Shown here piece after piece: positions 23,801-34,260 of a stretch of DNA of 64,000 bases (within the stretch, counting starts at the first letter, position 1; every line of letters starts with the position of its first letter). Location of the stretch: contig NC_018395.1 in the NCBI RefSeq assembly GCF_000208865.1, forward strand, positions 4,636,839-4,700,838, written 5' to 3'. The translations under genes were made by a program, and so were the position numbers. The notes beneath the pieces are model-generated. The model saw only the letters and a program-made list of their open reading frames with translations, ran no database searches and was not told the origin of the DNA. The DNA is from Neospora caninum Liverpool. Lineage: Eukaryota > Apicomplexa > Conoidasida > Eucoccidiorida > Sarcocystidae.

Positions 23801-24741
23801 TTGTCAGCCTGGGTCATGAGTAACCCGATGAACGGGAGACATCTTTCGCGCCAAAGCTGCACGGACAGAAGGCAACACAGCAAAAAAAGGAAGGACGTTT
23901 GAAGTTTAACGCGCACCGAGATGCATCTGCGCGAGACAGAGGCACGAAGGCCGTAGGACCGGCAACCTGCATGCAGAGCTCTGTGAAAAGACCAGGAGCT
24001 AGGAGGGCGGAGAAAAGATCACGGCGACAGAAACACGTCTCTGCGAAGAGTGTGTGAGAGGCGCACGACGGCACTGTCCCAAAACTCCACGAAGCCGTCT
24101 TTTTTGGTGGATTATCCAGTGGATGGACCATGCAAAAGGAAGGCGCTGCGCGGCCACAGCGGAAGAAGCGGCTTAACGGGCGGAGGCGAGAGACCCGCAA
24201 CCCGCACGCAGACCTGGGACCAGACAGATGGCAAATGCAGGCAGCTCTCACGTGAGCGTCTCGGACGCTCTGCGCATCCAGCAAGTCAAAAAAGGGAGGC
24301 GAAAGCGGAAAAACTCAAAAGGCTAAAAGGAGCGGGGGGAGATGCAAACCCTCTTCCCGAAGGCGAAAGTGATGGGATTCACATCATTTCGAATGGAAAC
24401 GTCTGTACACATCTGTGGCCACATCTACGTATGCGTAGGTACGCCTCCACGCATCCGTCTTTTTCTCAGCACCGCACCTTTAACCGCTCGTCGAGAGCCT
24501 CCCGGAAAGCTTCCTCGGCGCGGGCGATGTCTCGGGCCTCGGCTTGGGCGAGTGTGGCACTGCCCACGGCCGGAGGGGGGCCAGAGACAGTGGAGACACT
24601 TCTTGCCCCATCGGTGGGGGGGGCGGCCAAGATCGCAGGTGCTGTGAAGATGCGATTCAACTTTGAAAATGCAGGAGAGAGAAAGACCGGTGAGAGAGTG
24701 TCCAGCGGCAGTGCCGGCGGAGAAGAGGCTGGAGGCCGCAT
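7631..24741 (-). CDS. THO2: THO complex subunit 2 (THOC2/Tho2), ~21 exons
   Basis: Large scaffold of the THO/TREX complex, which couples transcription to mRNP assembly and export and limits R-loops; nuclear. Exons: 24741-24478, 23856-22752, 22582-22275, 21957-21539, 21230-20997, 20559-20240, 19906-19375, 18917-18741, 18466-17686, 17075-16905, 16559-16156, 15604-15280, 14706-14515, 14280-~14188, 14013-13608, 13333-13158, 12422-12288, 11918-11152, 10962-10742, 10465-10296, 9970-7631. Phase agrees at all junctions except 14/15. About 3,170 residues, against about 1,600 in human. THOC2-like blocks appear in order: LYPHLLPAD (exon 6), VWGVLELLP (exon 10), the [10 protein letters not shown] junction (exons 12/13), [16 protein letters not shown] (exon 16), [20 protein letters not shown] (exon 18) and [16 protein letters not shown] (exon 19). 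The extra length is low-complexity: Gly/Pro-rich exon 7, acidic inserts in exons 9 and 18, and a ~750-residue Lys/Glu/Ser/Gly tail. The start is the first ATG in the exon 1 frame. Confidence 0.9.
10555..10616. repeat. (CTAT)n-(TA)n microsatellite in THO2 intron
   Basis: CTAT units pass into TA dinucleotides wholly within the intron after THO2 exon 19 (antisense to the gene as written). Confidence 0.9.
13503..13526. repeat. (TA)n microsatellite in THO2 intron
   Basis: A short pure TA run in the intron between THO2 exons 15 and 16. Confidence 0.9.
14377..14416. repeat. (TA)n microsatellite in THO2 intron
   Basis: An imperfect TA run with one TAATTATG interruption, between THO2 exons 13 and 14. 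Confidence 0.9.
14774..14967. repeat. Long (TA)n tract in THO2 intron
   Basis: About 107 bases of near-pure TA (14774-14880, with ACATATG and TATTTA interruptions), then ~60 bases of unique sequence, then another TA run at 14945-14967. It lies in the intron between exons 12 and 13 and is the longest AT-only tract inside this gene. Confidence 0.9.
16772..16796. repeat. (TA)n microsatellite in THO2 intron
   Basis: A TA run in the intron between THO2 exons 10 and 11. Confidence 0.9.
19158..19245. repeat. (TATATAAA)-type AT repeat in THO2 intron
   Basis: TATATATAAA units repeat with small length changes in the intron between THO2 exons 7 and 8. This differs from the pure TA tracts elsewhere in the gene. 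Confidence 0.9.
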
Positions 24742-27700
24742 GATGATACGCGGCGTTGATTTCAAGGATGGGAAAAGGTAGACAAGAGCGAAAGAAAACG
24801 GCAAAAGAAAGGCAAGGTGAGGATCGCGGGGACGATGATCGGTTCTTAATTCGTTTGAAAAATCTGGGGCTTTGTTGTGAAATTTCTAGGAACTAGGCAC
24901 CTGACGGTAGCCTCCTCACGCATGCGGTTGGTCCCCGAAACCTCCTGTCCTGTTTCATAGCGAAACACAAACAGTTCCTTTCTGCTGCCTTTCGGCATTC
25001 TTCTATTGGCTGTTCGCCTTCTCTCTTCCCTGCCTGCGCTAATATTTCCAGACGGGGAGCGACGAAAGCTGAACAGAGGGAGGAAGGAAGGAAGGAGGGG
25101 AAGAGGGGGAAATTCTAAGAAGGGAAAAGAGACCAAGAAACAGAAGACAAAGCCGCAGACAAAAAACGGCGTTGTAGTTCCAAAGCGCGAGGGAGTGGAG
25201 AATTTCGGGGATAACACCCCACCCGCACGCAGTTTGCAGTGCCGAGCAGACGGTCACGGCCCGTAGCATAGGAGAGAGCTCAGGTCGCCGACTTCCTTGA
25301 TAGCGGAAGTCGTTACGAACCTCGTCCGTGCAAGGGTTTCCTTCCCCTACACATCCGCTGGGCAAACCCGCGGAGTCGTGTCTCCTCCATTCAAATATTC
25401 AACGAGAAAGGAACGCAAAAACTCCCACCAAAGTGATGGGTGGCCAAGAAGACGCCAGGCCCAGAGGAGACGTCCATTGCTTTCCAGGAAAGAACGCAAC
25501 TGTACACGGGGAACAGACGGCGAATTCGAGGCTCGGCGGAAACACTACACGAGGAAATTCACGCAAGGAAAATCGCTCTGGTTCGACGGGATGTCAGTCT
25601 CCCGCCTTTCCAAGGTGTCCAGCACAGAGTGGAGAGGCAAGAGGGAGTATTTAAAGGGGAAAGAGGCGCATACACCGCGCGAGACAAAGCAAGAAAAAAG
25701 AACGGGGAACAGGGCGTGGCCTTCACCCTTGGGGACTCCGAAAGAACGCAGAGGCAAGAGGAACACTGGCGAGCGTCCTGGACCATTTGCTGGGAAAAGA
25801 TTGCCAGAGTTTCCTGAAGTGCAAAGGGCCAAAACAGGGAATTCCAGTCCTTCCTCTGCGGAAACAGCCGCGGGAACCCGCTTTCTTGAATCAGAAAAAG
25901 GCATGCACCGCCCGAGGCACGGCAACAGCGTTTGGGAAAGGGTCGTCAGAAAGAGACACGAAAAGAAGGGCGGCGCCAAAGTGAATGTTAAGCAGCTTCC
26001 CAAGATGGCGCGACGCACCCAGGCGATGTTCTCGCTAGAAGGAAAACAGGCATCCCTAACTTCCACGGAAATTCGGTTGCCTTCTTTTTTGTCAAGCAAG
26101 CTCTCTCAGCTCAGCACACCCCCTTGGCACCCTCTACACGGTGAAATCGAGTTACGAAAATTTGAGGATGCGCGCATGCTGTCGCCACAGCGGAAAAGAG
26201 GAAAGAAGCCCCGTCGATAAACTTGACAGAGGGATTCCCTGCTTAGAGATTCTTAATCTCTTCCTTCATCTGCGGGAGAAAAGCCAGCAACGAGGGTACA
26301 CTGTCTGCGTGAATTTCTCACTCCTGCGAGCCGCATACCAAGCAGCGGCGACATGCAGGATCGACGGCGACGAAGTCTCTCCTCGCCAGCTACCGCCTTT
26401 TGAATTCGTATGTCCCTCCTCACAGAGCTTTTGAGAATACTGGACATTTTTCTTCCCTGCGCCAAGCACGCGACTCCATACCCACCCTGAGAATATACGA
26501 ACGAGTCGGTGTTTCACGACTATGGCGCTGCCCGTGGCCGCACATCTGTGCAATCCCGTCTCATTCCTCTGATACGGAACCGAGAGAATACCCAGGCATG
26601 CTGGCAGGAGTACGCATTCTTTTCACTTGTTGGACATTGTAATTCTTGCGTGGCGGCATCTATCAAGCATATCTTGGAGAAGCCAGAACGTGGTAGACAG
26701 AGCTGCCGTAGCTATATCTGGGCTTCGGGGGATCTCGTACGAGGTTCTTGCATTGTTGGGGCCTGATGGCACACGTTCTGCTGCAGGCCTTACACACAGG
26801 AATGATAAAGAATCGAAGCATAGCTGATATACAGAGAATTACCCACGGGACTAAGGAGGACAGTTTGTTCTTTGTGTTTGAAATGCAGTACTCGACACCT
26901 CAGTGCACGGATCCGTGGAGGACGGAAGTTTTTCGATACGGTGTCATGAAGAAGCTAGCGCTTCCCTCTTTTCCCGTCCACAAGCAATGCTGCCACTGGA
27001 CAACGACGTGTTTATGAGACAGCCACAAATGTGGTTTTGCCACAGACACTTTAACCAGTCAGCGCTCAGCCTCACGCGTGTAACGACTGAAAACAGAACA
27101 TCGCTTGCGCTCCAAACGTAAATCCACTTCACCGGGTGCAAATTCAGTCCTTCATCGGTTTCGCAGACCGGTCTGTCGTACGCCACCGTTAAGGGGCGTG
27201 GCATTGGTGTTGAGTCAACAGTTTGTCTACGAAAGTTTTGTCGCCCTTTGAAGCTAAATGTGCCAATGTGGTCACGTGCATTTTTTTCTTAAATCCAAAA
27301 TTATTCGTAATCCGAATATATCTCTACCCTGCATCTCCAAAGAAGCAGTGCATCCTACGGTATGACCGGAAGCTTCACAAGGACATAACACCTAAGGCAA
27401 TCTAATTGGTTCTGGGACCCAATACGAATTGGCGGAGCTAACACATTGCGCCGACCAGTGTTGCAGCTGCCCCGACTTGTCTTACGAATTGCACCCAGTT
27501 CTTGAAGCGATTTTCCTGCTGGTCGCAGCCTCAGCAGACGTGTTCAGTTCTTCGAGCCCTTAGAGAATCTCGCATCAAGCTACGGAATCGCGTCCCGTGC
27601 AGAGTACTCGTCACGAATCAAAATTGAGGGATCTTCAATGGCAAAAACTGTTAAAGGGCAGGAGGAATTCTACGTTCGCTGTGTTCGCGTCTGTAGCAGC

Positions 27701-29180
27701 GTGTTGGTTTCGCTTCTGTAGTCGGAATGCGACTGAAAAACCGAACTGGGAATATGTGCCTTTACGAAGATACCAGCAACTGCAGATTCTCTGTTTTGGG
27801 GATCCATCTAACTAGGACCAAGGGCATTCCGCTTCTGCGGTCTCGAACATGATTCATGACCCCCGATGTTAAGTGGCATTGTGTTTCGATCGTTCAACGG
27901 AAACAGTCCACCATATTTACACAAATTGTTTGAACGCATATATGCTCATGAGGATGTAATGGAACCTAGCTGTCATCGTGACCGTGTGTCAGTCCCGGTA
28001 CGTCCACCGATTGGAGTGTCCCTTTTATGTAAACCGTCTCGTTTGTATAAGCCCCTGATCCACAGTCTTGTTACTCGTTAATGCTAGAATTATATTTTGC
28101 AGCGTTGGAAACGCGGAACAGTATGGGGCTAATCCCGCAGTACAGGCTTTTGCCAGCACTGTTGAAGGTTAGTCCGTACCGGGAGGGGCGATACAAAAAC
28201 TGAAAAAGCCTTTTCTTCACGTTCCCCCCCCCCCCCCCCCTTAACCGTCAACCGTGGAAGTGTCTCGCTGTGTTTGTTGTACTGGGACGGGTAAGCGCAT
28301 TTGTAACGGTGACTCTTCTTCCACCGTTTTGGGGCGATTGGAGCGGCGCTACGGTCGCTCTGTTTATAAAAACACAGTTATGACCGCCAAAATTTTAACT
28401 CGTGTCAGTGGCAATAGATTTTGGTCCCCTAAGCGCTTTTTGCACAGCCGTCTCGAGTCACCGTTGCTCTGTTTTCTTCTAGGCGGTGCTCATGAGCAGC
28501 TGGGCCCGCGCGATGTTTCAAAGCGAAAGAGAGTGCAAGTGCCGGATTTTCTAACGTGAACGACGTAGCGGAGTTTCTCTCCAGTCGACTTCTTTGCATT
28601 TGCACGTGCTTTTTGACCTTGGTGCGGCGATGCGGAAGTGTAGCAACCGGTTATTTAGAAGAGTCGTACTCGATTTTGGAGTGGTCTACCGGACACACTT
28701 GCCAGGTTCGAAGCCGTCTGATCGTCGCCCGAGTTGAGGCGCATGAGCCTGCTCTTTCAGTTTGCCTGCGCAAGCGTGGATTGATTCTGTGACGTATCCC
28801 CACGGCATTTAAGTCATTAGATCATTCCTTTCCGCTGTTATGTTCCAGAGTTTCCTCGAGCTGGTCCTGACTCCAGCCGAAAAAAAATCCGAGACCGAAG
28901 GCATGGAACAATTTCCGTGTTTTTGGGTTCGCAAGCTCACTGTTGGCTGCCGGGTGATATGGCACAAGAGAGGGCGACATAACAAATAGTGCCGCTCCTG
29001 GCATTTTTAACTCTACGACTAGGCACGCGTGGCAGAAAATATATATGCAGCCGCGTATAGGGTCACTATACATACCTTTGTATGTAGGCGCACGGCGCAT
29101 GACAGTGTGCTCTCCTTGATCGACAGGTCCATGTCACTTCCGCATCAGCTGAATGAAGGCGTCTCCGCAATTTGAAGAAG
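24742..29180. other. Divergent intergenic region between THO2 and the ROP kinase
   Basis: This 4.4-kb stretch must hold the 5' regions of two genes facing away from each other. The THO2-proximal part (about 25,050-26,200) is purine-rich on the + strand, as expected of a pyrimidine-rich 5' leader on the - strand, and carries a GGAAGGAAGGAAGGAGG stretch near 25,080. From about 26,200 on the base composition is visibly less GC-rich, open frames are short, and I recognise no gene. A C17 homopolymer lies at 28224-28240. I could not place promoters or transcription starts. Confidence 0.55.
28224..28240. repeat. Poly-C homopolymer (17 C)
   Basis: An uninterrupted C run in the intergenic region about 0.9 kb upstream of the ROP kinase start. 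Its length should be treated as approximate because such runs are error-prone in sequencing. Confidence 0.9.
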
Positions 29181-31016
29181 ATGGCGGTCGTTTGCCGAGG
29201 CCTCCTATCGTATTTTGTATCGTCGAGATTCCTCCTACGTTGCTACGCTGTGGGGCTATTTATGTACATTTCAAGGACATTGCTGACGAATACTGCGGTA
29301 TGGGCATCAGGTGGCTCTCCTACGCGCCGGCGGGTGAGTCACTCATCGCCTAGTGTTTTTCGTCCCTATACCGAAATAGATAGTCCCGGGTCGTTCGAGT
29401 CAGTTGACAGTCACAGTGAATCAAATGTTGATCTAACGGGCGCTGACAAGCTTTCGCCGGCAGCCGCTTCTGAAGAGCCGCTGTCGTCCACTCTTCGGCA
29501 TCGCCAGCGGGCGGTGACAACGAAGTCGCCTGGTCTGAGGAGCGCCTCCAACAGTCCGTCGCGTCACACCATTAACCCAAATCACACTGTACGGGATCCG
29601 GATCGATATCTACTGCGAAGTGGTCTAGTAAACGTAGACGGAGATGCAGCCGAAAGGCTTGACCGCGAAGAGGATCTTCCTGGAGAGGACAGTCAAAGCG
29701 AGGGTCGTGGTGCACGTGACGACGAACTGGTCAGCGAGCACCAACGCTCCGCTGAGTATCCAGAGCAAGCTACTGAATCTTTGTCAGATTCGGAAGCTGT
29801 GAAGACACTTGTCGAGATGGTGGCTACAACAAATACGCATGACATTGTCTCTCATTCGCGAAAGAAAGACTTGGTCGACGCATTCAATGTGTACCTTCCA
29901 GTTGGCGAACGGTTCTTTGTAGAATCGCTCTCTGACGCATCTGAACCGAGGGAATTTGTGAGAGGTCCTCTTCTCGGTGTGGGAGGAAATGGCCTAGTTT
30001 TCGAGGCGCGTGACACTGATGGACATGTATACGCCTTGAAACTCCTTCTCATTCGTATGAACTCTTTTCTGGAGGCCGTAGGAGATATGGGCGAGGAGGC
30101 CTGGAGGCGCGAAGAGGAGTGGGTATTCTCCAGGGCTCTCCGCAAGGAGATGAAAATCCTCAGCTTCTTTCCGCCTGACAAAACGCCGGAGCAGTTGTAT
30201 GAAGAAGGTTTTGTCCTCCCTTTGTTTCAGGGTGTCCTCGCCGGGAAGCCTCGCGTGACTCCCTTAACGGACGATTTCGGCGCCACAGGCGTTGTCGTGG
30301 GATTTCATAAGGTGGCGTGTAGCGTGGGGCAACTGTTTGGAGCCCATTGTCTCCCTGATCGAGTCAAACTCGAGCTGACAAAGCAAATGGTGGATCGCGT
30401 GGCTCATCTCCATAGCTACGGCATTCTCCATGGCGACGTTAAGTGGGAAAACTTCTTCCTGGACAGGAACGGACGCGTCTTCCTCGGAGATTTCGAGCAG
30501 TCCCAACTTTTTGGACACGGGCAGACTGCGCCATGTGGTCCACGAGGTGGAGGCACTCCCTCACTCCACGAGCCTGCCCGAGCGGCATGTTATTTTGCTG
30601 ACCCAGACCGTCGATTAGACCTCTTGGCAAGTCGAGACAGCTGGTGCCTCGGAGTTGTTTTTTTCAAACTCTGGTGCCATCGGTTACCCTTTGGACTGCA
30701 ACTCAGTCGATCTGACATGCCACGGTTCATGAACCAGCTGGCCACCATTGAACGGGATGGTTTGGTCCCCGATTTCGCCAGCTGCCGGGGAACGGAACAC
30801 ATGCCAGAAGATGTGAAGGATTTGATTACTGCCCTGCTCTACTATGACCGATACAGTCGGGAGGCGCCACTGAGTCTCGTCGAAAAATCGCCCCTTTTCC
30901 ATCGCGTACCCCGCGAGAAGAACGACGTGGACGTGGACCTTGGTGTCCATGGAAATCTTGTCACTGCGACGTCCAGCCCAGCATCTGAAACGCAACCCGA
31001 AGCGCTGTCCAGATGA
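29181..31016 (+). CDS. ROP32: Rhoptry-family protein kinase, probable ROP32
   Basis: Single-exon, 611-residue kinase of the coccidian rhoptry (ROP) family; these enter the secretory pathway, are stored in rhoptries and injected during invasion. The start is the first ATG in frame; it opens a hydrophobic signal or anchor-like segment (residues ~6-35) followed by a Ser/Arg-rich disordered region to ~220. The kinase domain spans about 245-585. Visible motifs: Gly loop GVGGNG at 266-271, the ATP-binding Lys of YALK at 287, a likely helix-C Glu in RKEMK, HGDVKWEN at 417-424 replacing the usual HRDxKxxN, and GDFE with its metal-binding Asp at 437, where the third DFG residue is Glu. The catalytic Asp, Lys and Asn are all kept, so activity is plausible. 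The name ROP32 rests on the adjacent ATS1 and my memory of T. gondii gene order, not on alignment; another ROP paralogue is the alternative. No intron is needed, which is usual for this family. Confidence 0.85.
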   Translation: MAVVCRGLLSYFVSSRFLLRCYAVGLFMYISRTLLTNTAVWASGGSPTRRRVSHSSPSVFRPYTEIDSPGSFESVDSHSESNVDLTGADKLSPAAASEEPLSSTLRHRQRAVTTKSPGLRSASNSPSRHTINPNHTVRDPDRYLLRSGLVNVDGDAAERLDREEDLPGEDSQSEGRGARDDELVSEHQRSAEYPEQATESLSDSEAVKTLVEMVATTNTHDIVSHSRKKDLVDAFNVYLPVGERFFVESLSDASEPREFVRGPLLGVGGNGLVFEARDTDGHVYALKLLLIRMNSFLEAVGDMGEEAWRREEEWVFSRALRKEMKILSFFPPDKTPEQLYEEGFVLPLFQGVLAGKPRVTPLTDDFGATGVVVGFHKVACSVGQLFGAHCLPDRVKLELTKQMVDRVAHLHSYGILHGDVKWENFFLDRNGRVFLGDFEQSQLFGHGQTAPCGPRGGGTPSLHEPARAACYFADPDRRLDLLASRDSWCLGVVFFKLWCHRLPFGLQLSRSDMPRFMNQLATIERDGLVPDFASCRGTEHMPEDVKDLITALLYYDRYSREAPLSLVEKSPLFHRVPREKNDVDVDLGVHGNLVTATSSPASETQPEALSR

Positions 31017-34000
31017 AAAGAGAAACCGCGTCGTATGAACAGTGGATTTCCCTACATAGCGTTCTTTCGGGAAATCTGCGGGGTCAAACAGTGTTGTCTC
31101 CACAGGGGCCGACGGAACGTTATAGGCGAAGCTTTTCTGTAGCAGTACTCCTAACCAAATGAAGCGGTTCTCCTACAGTTCGGGCACAATGTCTGGATGA
31201 GAAAGCTAACTAGGCTTTCCTCGGTGATGAAAGTCCTTGATTCATTTTCAAACAAGGACGAGAATTTCTCCAGGGGCAGATGAACATTCCGAGAAGCATA
31301 TTCTGGATTTTCTCCACACTCTTGCAAGCATGGGCCAGCGTGACACATGCTAGCAGGTGAGTGGCGCTTTTGCGTTAGGAACCAGCATGAACGTGTTTTC
31401 TTTTGTAGACGCACAGAGAGGGAAAAACAGTCCCCGTCGTCCCTTGCCTCGAGCGCCCAGCAACTTGTCGCGTACGTGCGCATTTGACGAGGCACATGTA
31501 AACCTGTTTAGTCACCGTTGATTTTGGGCGGCGGGGTTTCGCCAGTAAGAGGCTACTGATCCACGCAGTCATGCAGAGTTCGGGTAACAGAGGAAGCGGT
31601 TGCAGCGACACTGCGAAGAGAGCGGTGGCCGTTAAACGATGTATTATAGCATCCAGGATTTGTGGGGGATTCGAGAGCCGCGGCTCGTACCCGAGACAGT
31701 GGTTGTGACGTTCGGGGTGATGTACGTTCGGAGATACTTGTATTTCGTTCTTGTTTTGAAAGTCGTTCCGTATCGGTTCCTGGCCCGGAAGACTGGGCGC
31801 GTGCTTTGAGGGCACAGAGCGTTTCGAACAGAGAAAAAACTGGTGCAGGAGTATTTGCACGCGTGTTTTGTCGTGAAGTCCATATCGGCAACTTCGCAGA
31901 AACGCCCCACAAAGAGAAGACAGTTTGCTCCACCAGGCCGACATCCACTCTCCACATCGCGAGAACGTTCGGGCGGCAGTTTCATGACCGTACCTTGGGA
32001 CAGAGCCTAGGCATGAGGTTCCGATGTGTTCCACAGATTTCCTCAGCGCGAAAACGTACAGAAACCCCGTTGGTTGGGGCGCCGAATTACCATGGAGGCA
32101 TCGGACTACCGAGATAGCCCTAGCGTGGAACTACCCTGAGATCGAGTGACGGTCTTTTAAAGTTCATGGGTGTAGCCAGAAACTGCCAAGCTGCGTCATT
32201 TCGTAGCAGAGAGAGCACCACAGTTGAACTGGGCACTCCAGAAGCGGCGCAGCAGTACGCCTGTTTCGCAATTTCTGCAAAACAAACCCAGCTGGAATTC
32301 GCCTTCATAGACTGGATGGGTCCTGTTGCCTCTGGGCTTCAAACGAATCCTCCTGCCATACCTCATGCTGTGTGTCTGGCGATGCTGTTCTGACCTCGTC
32401 ATGTAGTCAGGTCAGTCTCAGCATACGAAACTCCCAACGGAAACCAGTACTTTTTTTCGAGGCCCTTGCTTTTGTCGCGTTCCAGCGAACGCGCGACCGA
32501 CACTGGAGTGGTCGCAGGGGATAGGAAAATCTTCACAAAGTAGACGCGAGTGCGTCGGCGCATCGCTGCTTCGGTGTGTCGTACCTGGAGGCTAAAGTTA
32601 CTGTGCTATGTGCGTGAATTGAAGAGCCACAGGCGCACTCCATTTGCTTCCCCCCTCTCTCGACTGCCGAGAGCAGGTTTTGCGGACCGGGTGACGTTGC
32701 ATCCTGCACGGAGAGAGCGAAAAAAGATGGTGACTGCGTCTACAAATATGTTGCATTACTCTCTTTCCTGCAGACTGCAATGCGTTGTCTTTTCTTCTTC
32801 ACAGCGAAGCTGAAAAGTGACAGCCCGTGTACAGGAAAGAGGCAGCCACCGAGTTTGCCCGTCCACATGCAAAAATTGTTGCTTCTACGCCGGTTTGGTT
32901 GCCGGGTCATTCGCCGCGCGGTTGTCACGGGTGCACGGGAGTTGCGTACCGTTCTCTTCCTTGGTCGAGGTCAACGAAGAAGATCTCTGCGTCTCGGCGC
33001 TTTCAAGCAGTTTAACGCGTGGAGGCGGTTCGCGTAACACACAGGGTTTCACGCCGCTGAGGCCCCGTTTCTTCTGGCCATTTTTGGGACTGCACGCGCG
33101 AACCCGCCCGTCTGTGCGCTGTCTCCGGCGTGTGTCGTTCATCGTCCCTGTGGGTGTGTGAGGCAATTTCCCCCTTTTTCATTCATTTTTGTGTGTGTCC
33201 TCTCTCTTGCCAGGGGGTGTGCGTGTCAAAACCGTATCCCACCTCCTCATCTGTGACCCGTAGCAAGCGAGACACAGAGGCCGTGCTTCGGGATCGTATG
33301 TCTTGCAACCCGGCACAGAGGGCTGCGAACGCACTGCTGGAGGCCATACGATTCTTGAAACCTTCGGCGCTGTTTTCCCTCGGTTCAGAGGGATGTCGCT
33401 TTTCCTCTAGTGGCCGACTTCTTCTGTGACCGGGATGCGTCGACCGACCTCTTCTACGCTTCTCGGCGCAGATCTTGTCACGCGTTTCGCTGCACCAGAA
33501 GAATGCTGTATTGGAGACGGGAAACAATGCGTCTCGCCGGCAACGTCATGTTCGCCCTTCTCTGACCCCTTTCGCATTTCAATGAAGGGGACGAAGGCGT
33601 TACAAGGAATCGTTTGAGTTGCTGGGCGTGTCTCTCGTTTCTGTCCCTCCGTCCGAGACTCTGTTGATATCGCCTGCTCGAAGCATTTCCGGGCAACGGC
33701 CGTTGCTGTACCCGTCTGCTTGTCTCTTTTCAAACGGTCTCCCTTGTATTTCCTACACGCCTCTTGTTCTTGAAGAGACTTGTTTGCAGCTGGGTTTTCT
33801 TTCGTCTGGTGCTTCTTTTTCGGTACGCCGGCTCTCAGGTGCCAACGTAATTGTTCTCTCCTGGCGTCCCTCGCAGTGTTGTGCGTACCTCCCTTTGCAT
33901 CGGTTGTGGAGCAGTCTCGAAGAGGCGTACTCATCTGCGAACAACTCGGGCATCTAAACGTCCAACCGTCGACAGCCAAGACCCAGGATGAGAAACAGCA

Positions 34001-34260
34001 CTGCCTGTGGCCGCGCGCCGGGGGAGGTGTGTCCAAACAGGAGACCTTGTGAGGAGGGGGGTGTAGATACAGCGTGCCTCGGGCCTCACGACTCCGTGTT
34101 TCTCAGACACGTTTCCAGATCAGATTCTCGTGGTGGCGCTACGGTCGAAAGACTCTTTCGAGTTCTCTCTCTCTTTCCCACGCATGCGCACCCGTGTCTC
34201 TCGAAGAGAGACGATTCTCGGGTGGTGGGGCGCACGGTTGACCGACTGGGACAAACACAC
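31017..34260. other. Intergenic region between the ROP kinase and ATS1
   Basis: No gene recognised on either strand. The open frames present (for example on the - strand at 31375-32034) lack recognisable domains and coding-like composition. The last few hundred bases should contain the ATS1 promoter and 5' leader. The ATS1 frame is open upstream to an ATG at 33988, discussed under that gene. Confidence 0.5.

Noticed and set aside
25297..26220. 307-codon open frame on the + strand, rich in Lys, Arg and Glu
   Set aside because: It does not start at a convincing ATG, has no domain, and its composition is what a purine-rich strand opposite a THO2 5' leader would give by chance.
31375..32034. 219-codon minus-strand open frame between the ROP kinase and ATS1
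   Set aside because: No domain, irregular composition, other frames equally open, and no supporting splice or start context.
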